From NCBI RefSeq assembly GCF_900101825.1, contig NZ_FNAG01000002.1:1-64000 (forward strand): a stretch of DNA of 64,000 nucleotides, written 5' to 3'. Each line of letters begins with the position of its first letter. Within the stretch, counting starts at the first letter, position 1. This document shows positions 39,091 to 47,050 of the stretch, one piece after another. A model generated the notes under the pieces. That model saw nothing but the letters and a program-made list of their open reading frames with translations. It did no database searches and had not been told where the DNA came from. This stretch comes from Aquimonas voraii. Its GTDB lineage: Bacteria; Pseudomonadota; Gammaproteobacteria; Xanthomonadales; Xanthomonadaceae. Both the position numbers and the translations under genes were made by a program.

Positions 39091-39930
39091 ATGACCGACC
39101 GGAACGACACCGCCAGCACCGCCGCCGACGACACCTTGGCCACCGAGGCCGGCATCCGCGCCGAAGAGGCCCGCGATCGCCGCTTCGTCACCGCGCTGGC
39201 GCGCGGCCTGGCGATCCTGCGCTGCTTCAAGCGCAGCGAGCGCTGGCTGGCCAACAGCGAGATCGCCAGCCGCACCGGCCTGCCGCGTCCGACCGTTTCG
39301 CGCCTGACCTATACCCTGACCCGGCTCGGCTATCTGGAGCACTCGCAGAAGCTGGAGAAGTACGCGCTGGGCGCCAGCGTGCTCGCATTGGGCCATGCCT
39401 TCCTCGCCGGCGAGGATGTGCGCACCGTGGCGCGCCCGCTGATGCAGGCGCTGGCCGAAGAGGTGCAGGCCAGCGTGATCCTGGGTGCACTCGACCAGAC
39501 CCAGATGGTGGTGCTCGAGGTCTGCCACGGCAGCAACGCCTTCCATATCCGCCGCGAGATCGGCGAGCGGCTGCCGCATGGCACGACGGCGCTGGGGCGC
39601 GCCTACCTTGCGGGGCTTGAGCCGGCGCGCTACGAGGCCGCCATGGCCGCACTGCTGCAGCGCGTGCCCAAGGCGCAGCGCGCCGAAGTGACGGCGGGCG
39701 TCGAGCAGGCCCGCGCCGACTTCGCCGCGCACGGCTTCGTGTTCTCGCTGGGCGACTGGATGCCCGAGCTCTACGCCGTCGGCGTCCCGCTGCCGATCCA
39801 GGGCGGCGAGCGCCTGCTGGCGCTGTCGGTCAATGGGCCCGTCTACAGCATGACCCGCGAGCGCCTGGTCGGCGAAGTCGGACCCGCCCTGCTGCGCGCG
39901 CGCGACGACATCCTGCAGCGGGTGGGCTAG
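39091..39930 (+). CDS. IclR-family transcriptional regulator
   Basis: A 279-residue regulator with an N-terminal winged HTH (ARGLAILRCFKRSERWLANS, ASRTGLPRPTVSRLTYTLT) and a C-terminal effector domain (HIRREIGERLPHGTTALGRA, AVGVPLPIQGGERLLALSVN). It lies 23 bases after the acyl-CoA dehydrogenase on the same strand, so it is probably the pathway's own regulator. Confidence 0.9.
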   Translation: MTDRNDTASTAADDTLATEAGIRAEEARDRRFVTALARGLAILRCFKRSERWLANSEIASRTGLPRPTVSRLTYTLTRLGYLEHSQKLEKYALGASVLALGHAFLAGEDVRTVARPLMQALAEEVQASVILGALDQTQMVVLEVCHGSNAFHIRREIGERLPHGTTALGRAYLAGLEPARYEAAMAALLQRVPKAQRAEVTAGVEQARADFAAHGFVFSLGDWMPELYAVGVPLPIQGGERLLALSVNGPVYSMTRERLVGEVGPALLRARDDILQRVG

Positions 39931-39991
39931 CCGCCACCGACAGGGCGCGGCGTTGCAGCCACGCCCTGTCTCTCGCGCGATCGCGCTTGCT

Positions 39992-40474
39992 TCAGTCGCG
40001 GAAGTTGTCGAACTGCAGCGGCAGCTCGAAATCGCTCTTGCGCAGCAGCGCGATCACCGCCTGCAGGTCGTCGCGCTTCTTGCCGTTGACGCGCAGCTTC
40101 TCGCCCTGGATCTGGCTGTCGACCTTGATGCCGCTGGCCTTGATCGCGGCGACGATCTTCTTGGCCGTGGCCTGCTCGATGCCCTGCTTGATCTTCACCG
40201 CCTGGCGCGCGCCGGCGACATTGGTCTCGATATCGCCGGGCTCCAGGCAGCGGATATCGATGCCGCGTGCGGTCAGGCGCTGGCGCAGGATGTCCATCAG
40301 CTGCTGCAGCTGGAACTCGCTGTCGCCGCGCAGCTTGACGGTCTTGTCCTCCAGCTCGAAGGCGGCCGAGGTGCCGCGGAAGTCGAAGCGCTTGCCCAGC
40401 TCGCGGCTGGCCTGGTCGACCGCGTTGGTGAGTTCGTGGGCATCCACTTCGGAGACGATGTCGAAGGAAGGCAT
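39992..40474 (-). CDS. yajQ: YajQ-family nucleotide/c-di-GMP-binding protein
   Basis: A 160-residue YajQ protein, full length for the family, starting MPSFDIVSEVDAHELTNAVD and containing FDFRGTSAAFELEDKTVKLR and ASGIKVDSQIQGEKLRVNGK. In Xanthomonas a YajQ homologue binds cyclic di-GMP and works with a LysR-type regulator. The start at 40474 is fixed by the conserved N-terminus; the longer frame upstream is a shadow of the M23 gene. Confidence 0.93.
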   Translation of the reverse strand: MPSFDIVSEVDAHELTNAVDQASRELGKRFDFRGTSAAFELEDKTVKLRGDSEFQLQQLMDILRQRLTARGIDIRCLEPGDIETNVAGARQAVKIKQGIEQATAKKIVAAIKASGIKVDSQIQGEKLRVNGKKRDDLQAVIALLRKSDFELPLQFDNFRD

Positions 40475-40509
40475 GGTGGGCCTCGGAAAGGGTGGAGAAG
40501 AGGGAGGAT

Positions 40510-41304
40510 TCAGGGCAGCAGCAGGGCCGGATCGAGTCGCGTCTCGAACCAGTTGAGGCCCCAGTGCAGATGCGGGCCCGAGGCGCGGCCGGTGGCGCCG
40601 ACCGCGCCGAGCGTCTCGCCGCGCTCGACGCGCTGGCCCTCGCGCACATCGATGCGCGACAGGTGCAGGAAGCTGGACGACAGACCGTGACCGTGGTCGA
40701 GCAGCACGGTGCCGCCGGTCAGGAACAGATCGGGCCCCACGAAGCTGACGACGCCCGCCGCTGGCGCCCGGATCGGCGTGCCCGTCGGCACGGCGATATC
40801 GAGCCCCATGTGCGGCGCGCGCGGCTCGCCGTTGAGGATGCGTTGGCTGCCGTAGACGCCGCTGATGCGGCCGCCTTCGATGGGCCGCAGGAAGCCCGCC
40901 GCGAAATCGATGCGGTCGTCGTTGCGCTCGCGCGCCTTGCCCACCGCCGCCTGCTCGCGGGCGATGCGCTCGGCGATCGCCGGGTCCGGCGTGACTGTCC
41001 GCTGCGGCAGGCCGTTGACCCGCTCGATGCGGAAGTCGCGCGGCACGATGCGGATCCGATGGGCGTGACGCCTGCCGTCGCGGTCGATGCGGACGAACTC
41101 CAGTGCGCCGGTCGCTTCGCGGCCAATCCCGAAGACCAGCCAGCCCTCGGGCGAGACCTTGAGCGTACGGCCGTCGAGCTCGGCGTGCTCGCCGGGCGCA
41201 AGCTGGACGATCGCTACACCGCCTTGCGCCAGACGTTCGGGGATCGGGCCCGCATGCAGCGCAGGGGCAGCCAGCAGAAGCAGCAGGTTCAGCAGGACGC
41301 GCAT
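40510..41304 (-). CDS. M23-family metallopeptidase, exported
   Basis: A 264-residue LytM-domain peptidase. A signal peptide ([17 protein letters not shown]) is followed by a beta-rich N-domain, and the C-terminal zinc site comprises [15 protein letters not shown] (H-x3-D), a histidine in SSFLHLS, and GPHLHWGL (H-x-H). All ligands are present, so it should cut peptidoglycan cross-bridges. It overlaps the yidD end by 16 bases. Confidence 0.92.
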   Translation of the reverse strand: MRVLLNLLLLLAAPALHAGPIPERLAQGGVAIVQLAPGEHAELDGRTLKVSPEGWLVFGIGREATGALEFVRIDRDGRRHAHRIRIVPRDFRIERVNGLPQRTVTPDPAIAERIAREQAAVGKARERNDDRIDFAAGFLRPIEGGRISGVYGSQRILNGEPRAPHMGLDIAVPTGTPIRAPAAGVVSFVGPDLFLTGGTVLLDHGHGLSSSFLHLSRIDVREGQRVERGETLGAVGATGRASGPHLHWGLNWFETRLDPALLLP

Positions 41305-41639
41305 CGGCGAGGGTCATCCGTGTTGGGGCCGGCGGGCGGAGTGCTGGCGGCTGCGCTTTCCGCGGTGTCTCCGGGCGTTCCCGCCTCGCCGCAGCGACAG
41401 CGGCGATGCTCGCCCCGCTTGGGCCAGGTGTCGGGGACAGGATCCAGGCCGCCGTCGCACAGGGGCTGGCAGCGCGCGAGACGACGCGCGGTGAGCCAGC
41501 CACCGCGGATTGCACCGTAGCGTTCGATGGCCTGCATCGAATACTCCGAGCAGCTCGGGTGGAAGCGGCAGTGCTGGCCCAGCAGCGGGCTGATGAATCG
41601 CTTGTAGCCGCGCAGGAGTAGGATCAGGAATCGACGCAC
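41289..41639 (-). CDS. yidD: Membrane protein insertion efficiency factor YidD
   Basis: A 116-residue YidD. The conserved core is at residues 1-70: [40 protein letters not shown], and [18 protein letters not shown] 40-residue C-terminal tail with four cysteines (RCRCGEAG, ending RRCASC) is not part of the family core. yidD normally lies between rnpA and yidC; here it is detached and linked to an M23 peptidase gene. Confidence 0.92.
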   Translation of the reverse strand: MRRFLILLLRGYKRFISPLLGQHCRFHPSCSEYSMQAIERYGAIRGGWLTARRLARCQPLCDGGLDPVPDTWPKRGEHRRCRCGEAGTPGDTAESAAASTPPAGPNTDDPRRCASC

Positions 41640-41761
41640 GGGCAGGCCGGTCGGATTGAGTGGGAAAGACGACGACAGCGCGGACGTGAATGCACGTCGA
41701 AGTACCCTGCGGATGCGCGGCAGGCGGAACTTGCAGGGGCTTCGGGCAGGCGCGGTTTTGC

Positions 41762-41790
41762 TTGCCGCAGAGCGGGCGACAGGCTATAAC
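41762..41790 (+). promoter_or_regulatory. Promoter of dksA
   Basis: TTGCCG (41762-41767) and TATAAC (41785-41790) are separated by 17 bases, 46 bases before the GTG start of dksA. Confidence 0.65.
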
Positions 41791-41836
41791 ACGCGCCCGC
41801 TGAGCCTCAAGCAACTCACACAAGGGAAGGGCTATC

Positions 41837-43039
41837 GTGGCAGCGAAGTCGAAAGCGGTGAAAGCACCGGCCAAGGCGGCCGCAGCGTCGAAATCGAAGG
41901 CGGCTCCGGCCAAGGCGGTCAAGCCCGCGGCGAAGCCCGTAGCGAAGGGCGCGAAGGTCGTCGCCAAGGCTGCGTCAAAGCCTGTCGCCAAGGCCGCGAA
42001 GCCCGCCGTGAAGTCTGCGGCGAAGGCGGGGGGCAGGCCAGCTGCCAAGCCTGCTGCCAAGCCTGCAGCCAAGCCTGCAGCCAAGCCTGCAGCGAAGCCC
42101 GTGTCGAAGGTCGCGACCAAGGTATCGGCCAAGCCCGCCGCCAAGCCTTCGACCAAGCCGGCAGCGAAGCCCGCCGCCAAGGCCTTAGCCAAGCCGGCAG
42201 CGAAGCTGCCTGCCAAGACCTCGGTCAAGCCGGCCGCAAAGCCGCCCGCCAAGGCCGCAGCCGCCGCCAAACCCGCGGCCATCGCCAAGAAGGCGGTGAC
42301 CGCGGTCAAGTCGATCACTCAGGCGATCGTCGGCATGGTCAAGGCCGCGCCCGCAAAACCCGTCGCAGCGACTGCCAAGAGCGCGACGGCCGACAAGAAA
42401 CCGGAACCTGCGGCCGCTAAAGTGTCGACCGCGGCCGCCCCGGCCACTGCAGCCAAGTCTCGCGCTGCGGGCACGGACGCCTCCAATGCAACAGGGAACA
42501 CGATGAAACCAAGCGTCACCAAGTCCAAGTCCAGCGGCGCCGGCAGCGGCGAAGGCACGCGCGCTCGCGCGGTGGCCCCGAGCCGTCCCGCCGCCCAGCC
42601 CGAGCCGCTGGTGGCCCACCAGATCATCCGCGTCGAGTTGCCCGAGGGCTACAAGCCCAAGGCGGACGAGGAGTACATGTGCCCCGAGCACCTCGAGTAC
42701 TTCCGCCAGAAGCTCATCAACTGGCGCGCCGAACTGGTCGAGGAATCCAAGCAGACCATCGACAACCTGCGCGAGGAAGTGCGTGACGTCGGCGACGAGG
42801 CCGAGCGCGCCACCCGCGAGACCGAGAACTCGCTGGAGCTGCGCACGCGCGATCGCTATCGCAAGCTGATCAACAAGATCGAGAAGGCGCTGAAGCGTAT
42901 CGACGACGGCTCCTACGGCTACTGCGAGGAGACCGGCGAGGAGATCGGCATCGACCGTCTCGAAGCGCGTCCGATCGCCACCCTGTGCCTCGACGCGCAG
43001 GAGCGCTGGGAGCATCGCCAGAAGTTGATGGGCGACTGA
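41837..43039 (+). CDS. dksA: DksA with histone H1-like N-terminal extension and degenerate zinc finger
   Basis: A 400-residue protein. Residues 1-215 are alanine/lysine/proline repeats (PAAKPAAKPAAKPAAKP) like a histone H1 tail and should bind nucleic acid. Residues about 265-400 are DksA, an RNA polymerase secondary-channel factor acting with ppGpp: the coiled-coil tip DVGDEAER keeps the D-x2-D-x-A pattern. Of the four zinc cysteines only C363 and C384 remain; the partners are T366 (CEET) and A387 (CLDA). The start is GTG after AAGGGAAGGG. A start at the internal methionine near 42503 would give DksA alone. Confidence 0.9.
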   Translation: MAAKSKAVKAPAKAAAASKSKAAPAKAVKPAAKPVAKGAKVVAKAASKPVAKAAKPAVKSAAKAGGRPAAKPAAKPAAKPAAKPAAKPVSKVATKVSAKPAAKPSTKPAAKPAAKALAKPAAKLPAKTSVKPAAKPPAKAAAAAKPAAIAKKAVTAVKSITQAIVGMVKAAPAKPVAATAKSATADKKPEPAAAKVSTAAAPATAAKSRAAGTDASNATGNTMKPSVTKSKSSGAGSGEGTRARAVAPSRPAAQPEPLVAHQIIRVELPEGYKPKADEEYMCPEHLEYFRQKLINWRAELVEESKQTIDNLREEVRDVGDEAERATRETENSLELRTRDRYRKLINKIEKALKRIDDGSYGYCEETGEEIGIDRLEARPIATLCLDAQERWEHRQKLMGD

Positions 43040-43063
43040 TTCACGGCCCGCCCGAGCCCACGA

Positions 43064-43092
43064 CAAACGGCCCCGCTCAGCGGGGCCGTTTG
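43064..43092 (+). terminator. dksA terminator
   Basis: A perfect 13-bp stem caaacggccccgc/gcggggccgtttg with a TCA loop begins 25 bases after the dksA stop. The stem itself supplies a short T run; the following tail is TGCG-poor in T but the structure is strong. Confidence 0.8.
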
Positions 43093-43131
43093 CGTTGCGG
43101 CGGCGGATCGTCTCAGCGCCTCAGGTGCACC

Positions 43132-44877
43132 TCACTCCCAGCGCCAGAGCGGCTGGTCCTTGTCCGGCAGCTCGCCGCGCAGGCGCAGACGGACCAGATC
43201 CACTGGCATGGTGCCGCCCTTCAGGATGGCGTCGTGGAAGTCGCGCTCGCCCATCTGGCCTGATTCGACCAGCTCGCGGCGCAGGGCCATGAACTGCAGG
43301 CCGCCGAGCAGATAGGCCGCCTGGTAGAGCGGGCCGTAGTCGCCGGTGAAGCTGCGCCGCACTTCGGCCGCGGCGTTCTCGCGCTCGTGGCCGACTTCGT
43401 TCACCAGCAGCTCGATGGCCTGCTGCGGGGTCATCGTGCCGAGGTGGAAGGCCAGGCTGAACTGGATGCGCGCGGCGCGGTGGCTGCGCCAGAACAGCAT
43501 GCCCATGCGGTCTTCGGGGGTCTGCGCGAAGCCGCGCTGGTACAGGAACAGCTCCCAGTACAGCGCCCAGCCCTCCATCCAGAACGGCGTGCTGAACAGC
43601 TGGCGCTGCGTCTGGTGGCGCAGGTTGTAGAAGTACTGCAGGTGGTGGCCGGGAATCAGCTCGTGGTGCACCACCGCGCGCGAGAAGTGGCGGTTGTTGC
43701 CGCGCAGACTCATCAGCTGCTTCTCGTGCGGCATGCTCGAATGCGGATAGGCCACCCACACATCGCGGCCGCCGAGGAAGAACGGTGCCTGCAGCTGCGC
43801 CTGCGGGCTCAGCATGTTCATGCGCCAGTCGCGCCGCGACAGCTCGGGCACGGTGACCAGCTGGTTGTCGGTGAGGTAGTCGATGGCCTCGCGCGCCAGT
43901 TCCACCACCAGCTTCGGCTGCTGGCCCACCGGCGGCGACTTCTGCTTGACGGCCTCCAGCGCCTCGCGCCAGTCCGCAAAGCCCATCTCGCGCGCGGCCT
44001 TCTGCATTTCCTCGCGGCACCAGGCCAGCTCGCGGCGGCTGATCTCGACCAGCTGCTCCGGCGTATACGGGATGCGCTCCGCCGTGAGTGCGGCGATCAG
44101 CGCCTCGCGACCGATCGGGTCGCCGATGATCACCTCGGGGTTGTCGACCCCGGCCAAACGCTTGCGGATCAGCTCGGCGGTCTTCGGCAGCTGGGCGTCG
44201 AGCGCCTGCCAGGGGTTGCTGACCCAATGGGTGAAGTCGGGGTCGTAGCCGTCTTGATGCGCGTGCCAGTCCTTCAGCGCGCGATGGGTGGCGTCGAGCA
44301 CGCGTGCGGCACGATGCGCCACGGCGGGCGACAGCGTCGACAGCGTAGCGTCCTTGGCCTCGATGCGCGCATCCAGATCCGCCAGTGCGGCCCGCGCGTG
44401 CTCCAGCACGCCGGCGCTGCTGCGGCCCTCGGCCTGCTGCAGGGCGCGGCGTGCCTCCGCAAGTTCGATCAGCGCCGCCACTTTGGGCAGCAGGGGCGCG
44501 GCTTCGGCCAGACGCTGGCGCTCGAAGTCCAGTTCGCGCTGGCGCTGCTGCAGCTCGCCGCGGAACAGGATCCAGTCGATCCGGTCCTCGAGGCCCAGTG
44601 CGTCGAAGTCCATCGAATCCAGTCGTGTCAGCCAGCCGGTGTAGAGCTCACCCAGCGCACGCCGGCGGGCTTGGCCCCAGGCGATGTCGTTGACGTGCTC
44701 GATGGCGGCGAGGTCGGCGCGAAAGCGCTGGATCTGCGGCGCCAGCACCTGCGCGCTGGGCGCGTGCTCGGTGGCCGGAGGCACCAGCGCCTCGCTCGGA
44801 AGCGGCGGCGCGGCGAACGCGGCGGCAGGGGCGAGCAGTGCGCCGAGCAGGGCGGCGGCGAGGCGGGTGTGGCGCAT
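43132..44877 (-). CDS. DUF885-family exported metallopeptidase
   Basis: A 581-residue protein with signal peptide (RLAAALLGALLAPAAAFA). The zinc motif is in SRAVVHHELIPGHHLQYF (H-E-x3-H-H type) and a downstream acidic ligand lies in WMEGWALYWELFL, features of the DUF885 peptidases. The C-terminus QAAYLLGGLQFMALRREL is typical. It likely degrades peptides in the periplasm. The ATG at 44877 precedes the signal peptide. Confidence 0.88.
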   Translation of the reverse strand: MRHTRLAAALLGALLAPAAAFAAPPLPSEALVPPATEHAPSAQVLAPQIQRFRADLAAIEHVNDIAWGQARRRALGELYTGWLTRLDSMDFDALGLEDRIDWILFRGELQQRQRELDFERQRLAEAAPLLPKVAALIELAEARRALQQAEGRSSAGVLEHARAALADLDARIEAKDATLSTLSPAVAHRAARVLDATHRALKDWHAHQDGYDPDFTHWVSNPWQALDAQLPKTAELIRKRLAGVDNPEVIIGDPIGREALIAALTAERIPYTPEQLVEISRRELAWCREEMQKAAREMGFADWREALEAVKQKSPPVGQQPKLVVELAREAIDYLTDNQLVTVPELSRRDWRMNMLSPQAQLQAPFFLGGRDVWVAYPHSSMPHEKQLMSLRGNNRHFSRAVVHHELIPGHHLQYFYNLRHQTQRQLFSTPFWMEGWALYWELFLYQRGFAQTPEDRMGMLFWRSHRAARIQFSLAFHLGTMTPQQAIELLVNEVGHERENAAAEVRRSFTGDYGPLYQAAYLLGGLQFMALRRELVESGQMGERDFHDAILKGGTMPVDLVRLRLRGELPDKDQPLWRWE

Positions 44878-44961
44878 GGCGGGCTCCGGCACGGATCGGC
44901 CTGCGATTGTGCCCGCTCCCGGCACCCACGGCGGGTGCCACAGGTTCGGGCACGCAGGCGC

Positions 44962-45711
44962 TCAAGCGCCCATCGCGGCCACCAGTTCGGCTTCCAGGGA
45001 GCGCTCGGGATCCGCTCGCAGCAGCGCCAGCGCGGCGCGGTCGAGATCCAAGCGCATGCGGCCATCCACCAGCAGGACGGCGCGATGCACGTGGCGCTCG
45101 GCGAGTTCGATCGCGTGGGTGGCGAGCACGATGGCGGTGCCACGCGCAGCGAGGTCGGCGAGATGGCGCTTCAGCGCCCAGGCGCTGGGCGGATCGAGGC
45201 CGTTGAGCGGCTCGTCGAGCAGCAGCAGGGGCGGCTCGCCGATCAGGCCGAGCAGCACCGCGAGTTTCTGTCGCGTGCCCAGCGAGTATTCCTCAACCGG
45301 GCGGTCAAGGTAGGGGCTGTAGCGCAGCGCTTCCGCAAGCGCGAGCGTGGCGGCCGGCACCTTGCCGAGCCCGCGCGTGCGGGCGAACAGCTGCAGGCAT
45401 TCGCGCCCGGTCAGCAGGCCGGGCAGGGCGGCGGGATCCACCGCCATGCCGAACTTCGCGCGTGCCGCAGCGGTGTCGGCGGCAATCGCATGGCTGCAGA
45501 TGAGGATCGTTCCGCGCTGCGCGGGCAGCAGCCCGGCGATGCAGCGAAGCAGGCTGCTCTTGCCCGAGCCATTGGGCCCGGCGAGCGCCAGGAACTCGCC
45601 GGGTGGAAGCTTCAGGTCGATGCCCTGCAGCACGGGACGGCCGCCCAGCGCCAGATGCAGGTCGCGGATATCGAGTGCGTGCGTGCTCAAGCCAGTCTCC
45701 GTGCACGCCAT
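44962..45711 (-). CDS. ABC transporter ATP-binding protein
   Basis: A 249-residue ABC ATPase: Walker A GPNGSGKSSLLRCIAGL, signature region YSLGTRQKLAVLLGL (LGTRQ instead of LSGGQ, as in CcmA/YhaQ-type exporters), Walker B PLLLLDEPLNGLDPPS and switch histidine in LATHAIELAE. The ATG at 45711 overlaps the membrane-protein gene by 25 bases; a TTG at 45690 with a 4-base overlap is an alternative start. It pairs with the membrane protein upstream. Confidence 0.88.
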   Translation of the reverse strand: MACTETGLSTHALDIRDLHLALGGRPVLQGIDLKLPPGEFLALAGPNGSGKSSLLRCIAGLLPAQRGTILICSHAIAADTAAARAKFGMAVDPAALPGLLTGRECLQLFARTRGLGKVPAATLALAEALRYSPYLDRPVEEYSLGTRQKLAVLLGLIGEPPLLLLDEPLNGLDPPSAWALKRHLADLAARGTAIVLATHAIELAERHVHRAVLLVDGRMRLDLDRAALALLRADPERSLEAELVAAMGA

Positions 45712-46871
45712 GCGTGCCATCCGATCATTCCGAGCGCCGGCAGCAGCACGGCCGGCCCCAGACCCTCGCGCGCCAGCACCAGCAGCAGCGCGACTTCGGC
45801 CATCAGCTGGCCGCGCTGGCGGGCGCGCGAGCGCGGGTAGTGCAGCATCAGCGCGATCTCCAGTCCGCAGAGCAGCAGCAGAGCAAGCGCGCCGAGCGCG
45901 ATGTTGAGTGGCGGCGCGCCGAAGAGCGAGAGGGCCAGCGCGCACACGACGCTCGCCAGCAGCGCGCGTGAGGCTGGGTAGCGCCAGCCGCTGCGACAGA
46001 ACTCGATACGCGAGCGCGGCGTCGCCAGCAGCAGGCGTTCGGCCTCGGCCAGTGCGCGGGCGCTGGCATCGAGTGCGGTGCGCAGCCAGGGCAGCATCAG
46101 CACCAACAGCAGCATGCCGGCCAACACGCGCGCGCCTTCGCCGGCCAGCACCATGAGACCCAGTGGAAGGAGCCAGACCCAGGCGCGACCGCTGCGCCAG
46201 GCGCGCTGGCTGCTGCGGCGCTGCAGCTGTCCGAGTTCAGGCCAGGGACCGAGCCAGCGTGGTGCGACTGCCCAGCCCCGGGCTTCGCTGCCAAGAGTCG
46301 GCTTCGCCTCGGCTGGGGCCGAGCTTGCGGTCGTCCTGGCGCCTTGGAGTCGGCCCGGGCGGCTCTGCAGAGCGAGGGTCAGGCCCCCCGCGAGCAGGAC
46401 GGCCGCCATGCCCTGCGTCGCCAGAACAAGGGCCTCGTGGGGCGCGAGTACGCGTGAAGCCAGCGCGGCCAGCGAGCCTGCCAGAACCCAGAGCAGCCCG
46501 AGCCCGAGGCCGAGCAGCAGATGCTGGCGTTGGCCGCGCCGCTGCAGGGTGAGGCCGACAGGCAGTGCAGAAAGCCAGTCGATTGCGCGAGAGGCCGCTT
46601 CGAATCGACGAGCCCGGCGCTGCAGCGCTGCCAGGGCGATCAGGACGAACAGCCCAAGGGCTGACCCTCCATGGCCTCGCCACGCCTCGACCAGAGGCGA
46701 CAGACGTGTGGACAGGGCGCCGAGGAAGAATGTGGCAAGCATCGCCAGCGCGAGCATGGCGAGCAGGTGGAACAGCGTCTCGCCGGGGCGACTTCGCCAC
46801 TGTCTGAGCCGCGCCCGTGCTTCGAGCGCGGACTGCTGGAGGTGGGGGTGAATCAGCCAGTCCTGCGGCAT
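45687..46871 (-). CDS. Multi-pass membrane protein, putative ABC permease partner
   Basis: A 394-residue protein with about ten hydrophobic segments (LFHLLAMLALAMLATFFLGA, LLLGLGLGLLWVLAGSLAAL, VWLLPLGLMVLAGEGARVLA, ALGALALLLLCGLEIALML). No family is recognised. It overlaps the ABC ATPase gene, so it is most likely the permease of that exporter. The ATG at 46871 gives MPQDWLIHPHLQ; longer frames upstream are shadow. Confidence 0.6.
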   Translation of the reverse strand: MPQDWLIHPHLQQSALEARARLRQWRSRPGETLFHLLAMLALAMLATFFLGALSTRLSPLVEAWRGHGGSALGLFVLIALAALQRRARRFEAASRAIDWLSALPVGLTLQRRGQRQHLLLGLGLGLLWVLAGSLAALASRVLAPHEALVLATQGMAAVLLAGGLTLALQSRPGRLQGARTTASSAPAEAKPTLGSEARGWAVAPRWLGPWPELGQLQRRSSQRAWRSGRAWVWLLPLGLMVLAGEGARVLAGMLLLVLMLPWLRTALDASARALAEAERLLLATPRSRIEFCRSGWRYPASRALLASVVCALALSLFGAPPLNIALGALALLLLCGLEIALMLHYPRSRARQRGQLMAEVALLLVLAREGLGPAVLLPALGMIGWHAWRARRLA

Positions 46872-46989
46872 GCGCGACTCGGTTCGGAACAAGCAGGCCG
46901 GCTTGGAGCAAGCCTGCGGCGATTGGTTCCGCTTGCTTTGCTGGCCTCTCCAAATCCAGCCAGAACCTTGTTCACCCGCGCCCAAAGGA

Positions 46990-47019
46990 AAGGGCGCCGT
47001 CGTTGCCGACGGCGCCCTT
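46990..47019 (-). terminator. Terminator after the M3 peptidase gene
   Basis: A perfect 13-bp stem aagggcgccgtcg/cgacggcgccctt with a 4-base loop lies 32 bases past the peptidase stop on the minus strand, followed by TCCTTTGG. It insulates the peptidase gene from the ABC pair. Confidence 0.8.
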
Positions 47020-47050
47020 CCTGGTTGCAGCGTGGGAGAACCCGGGGCGA

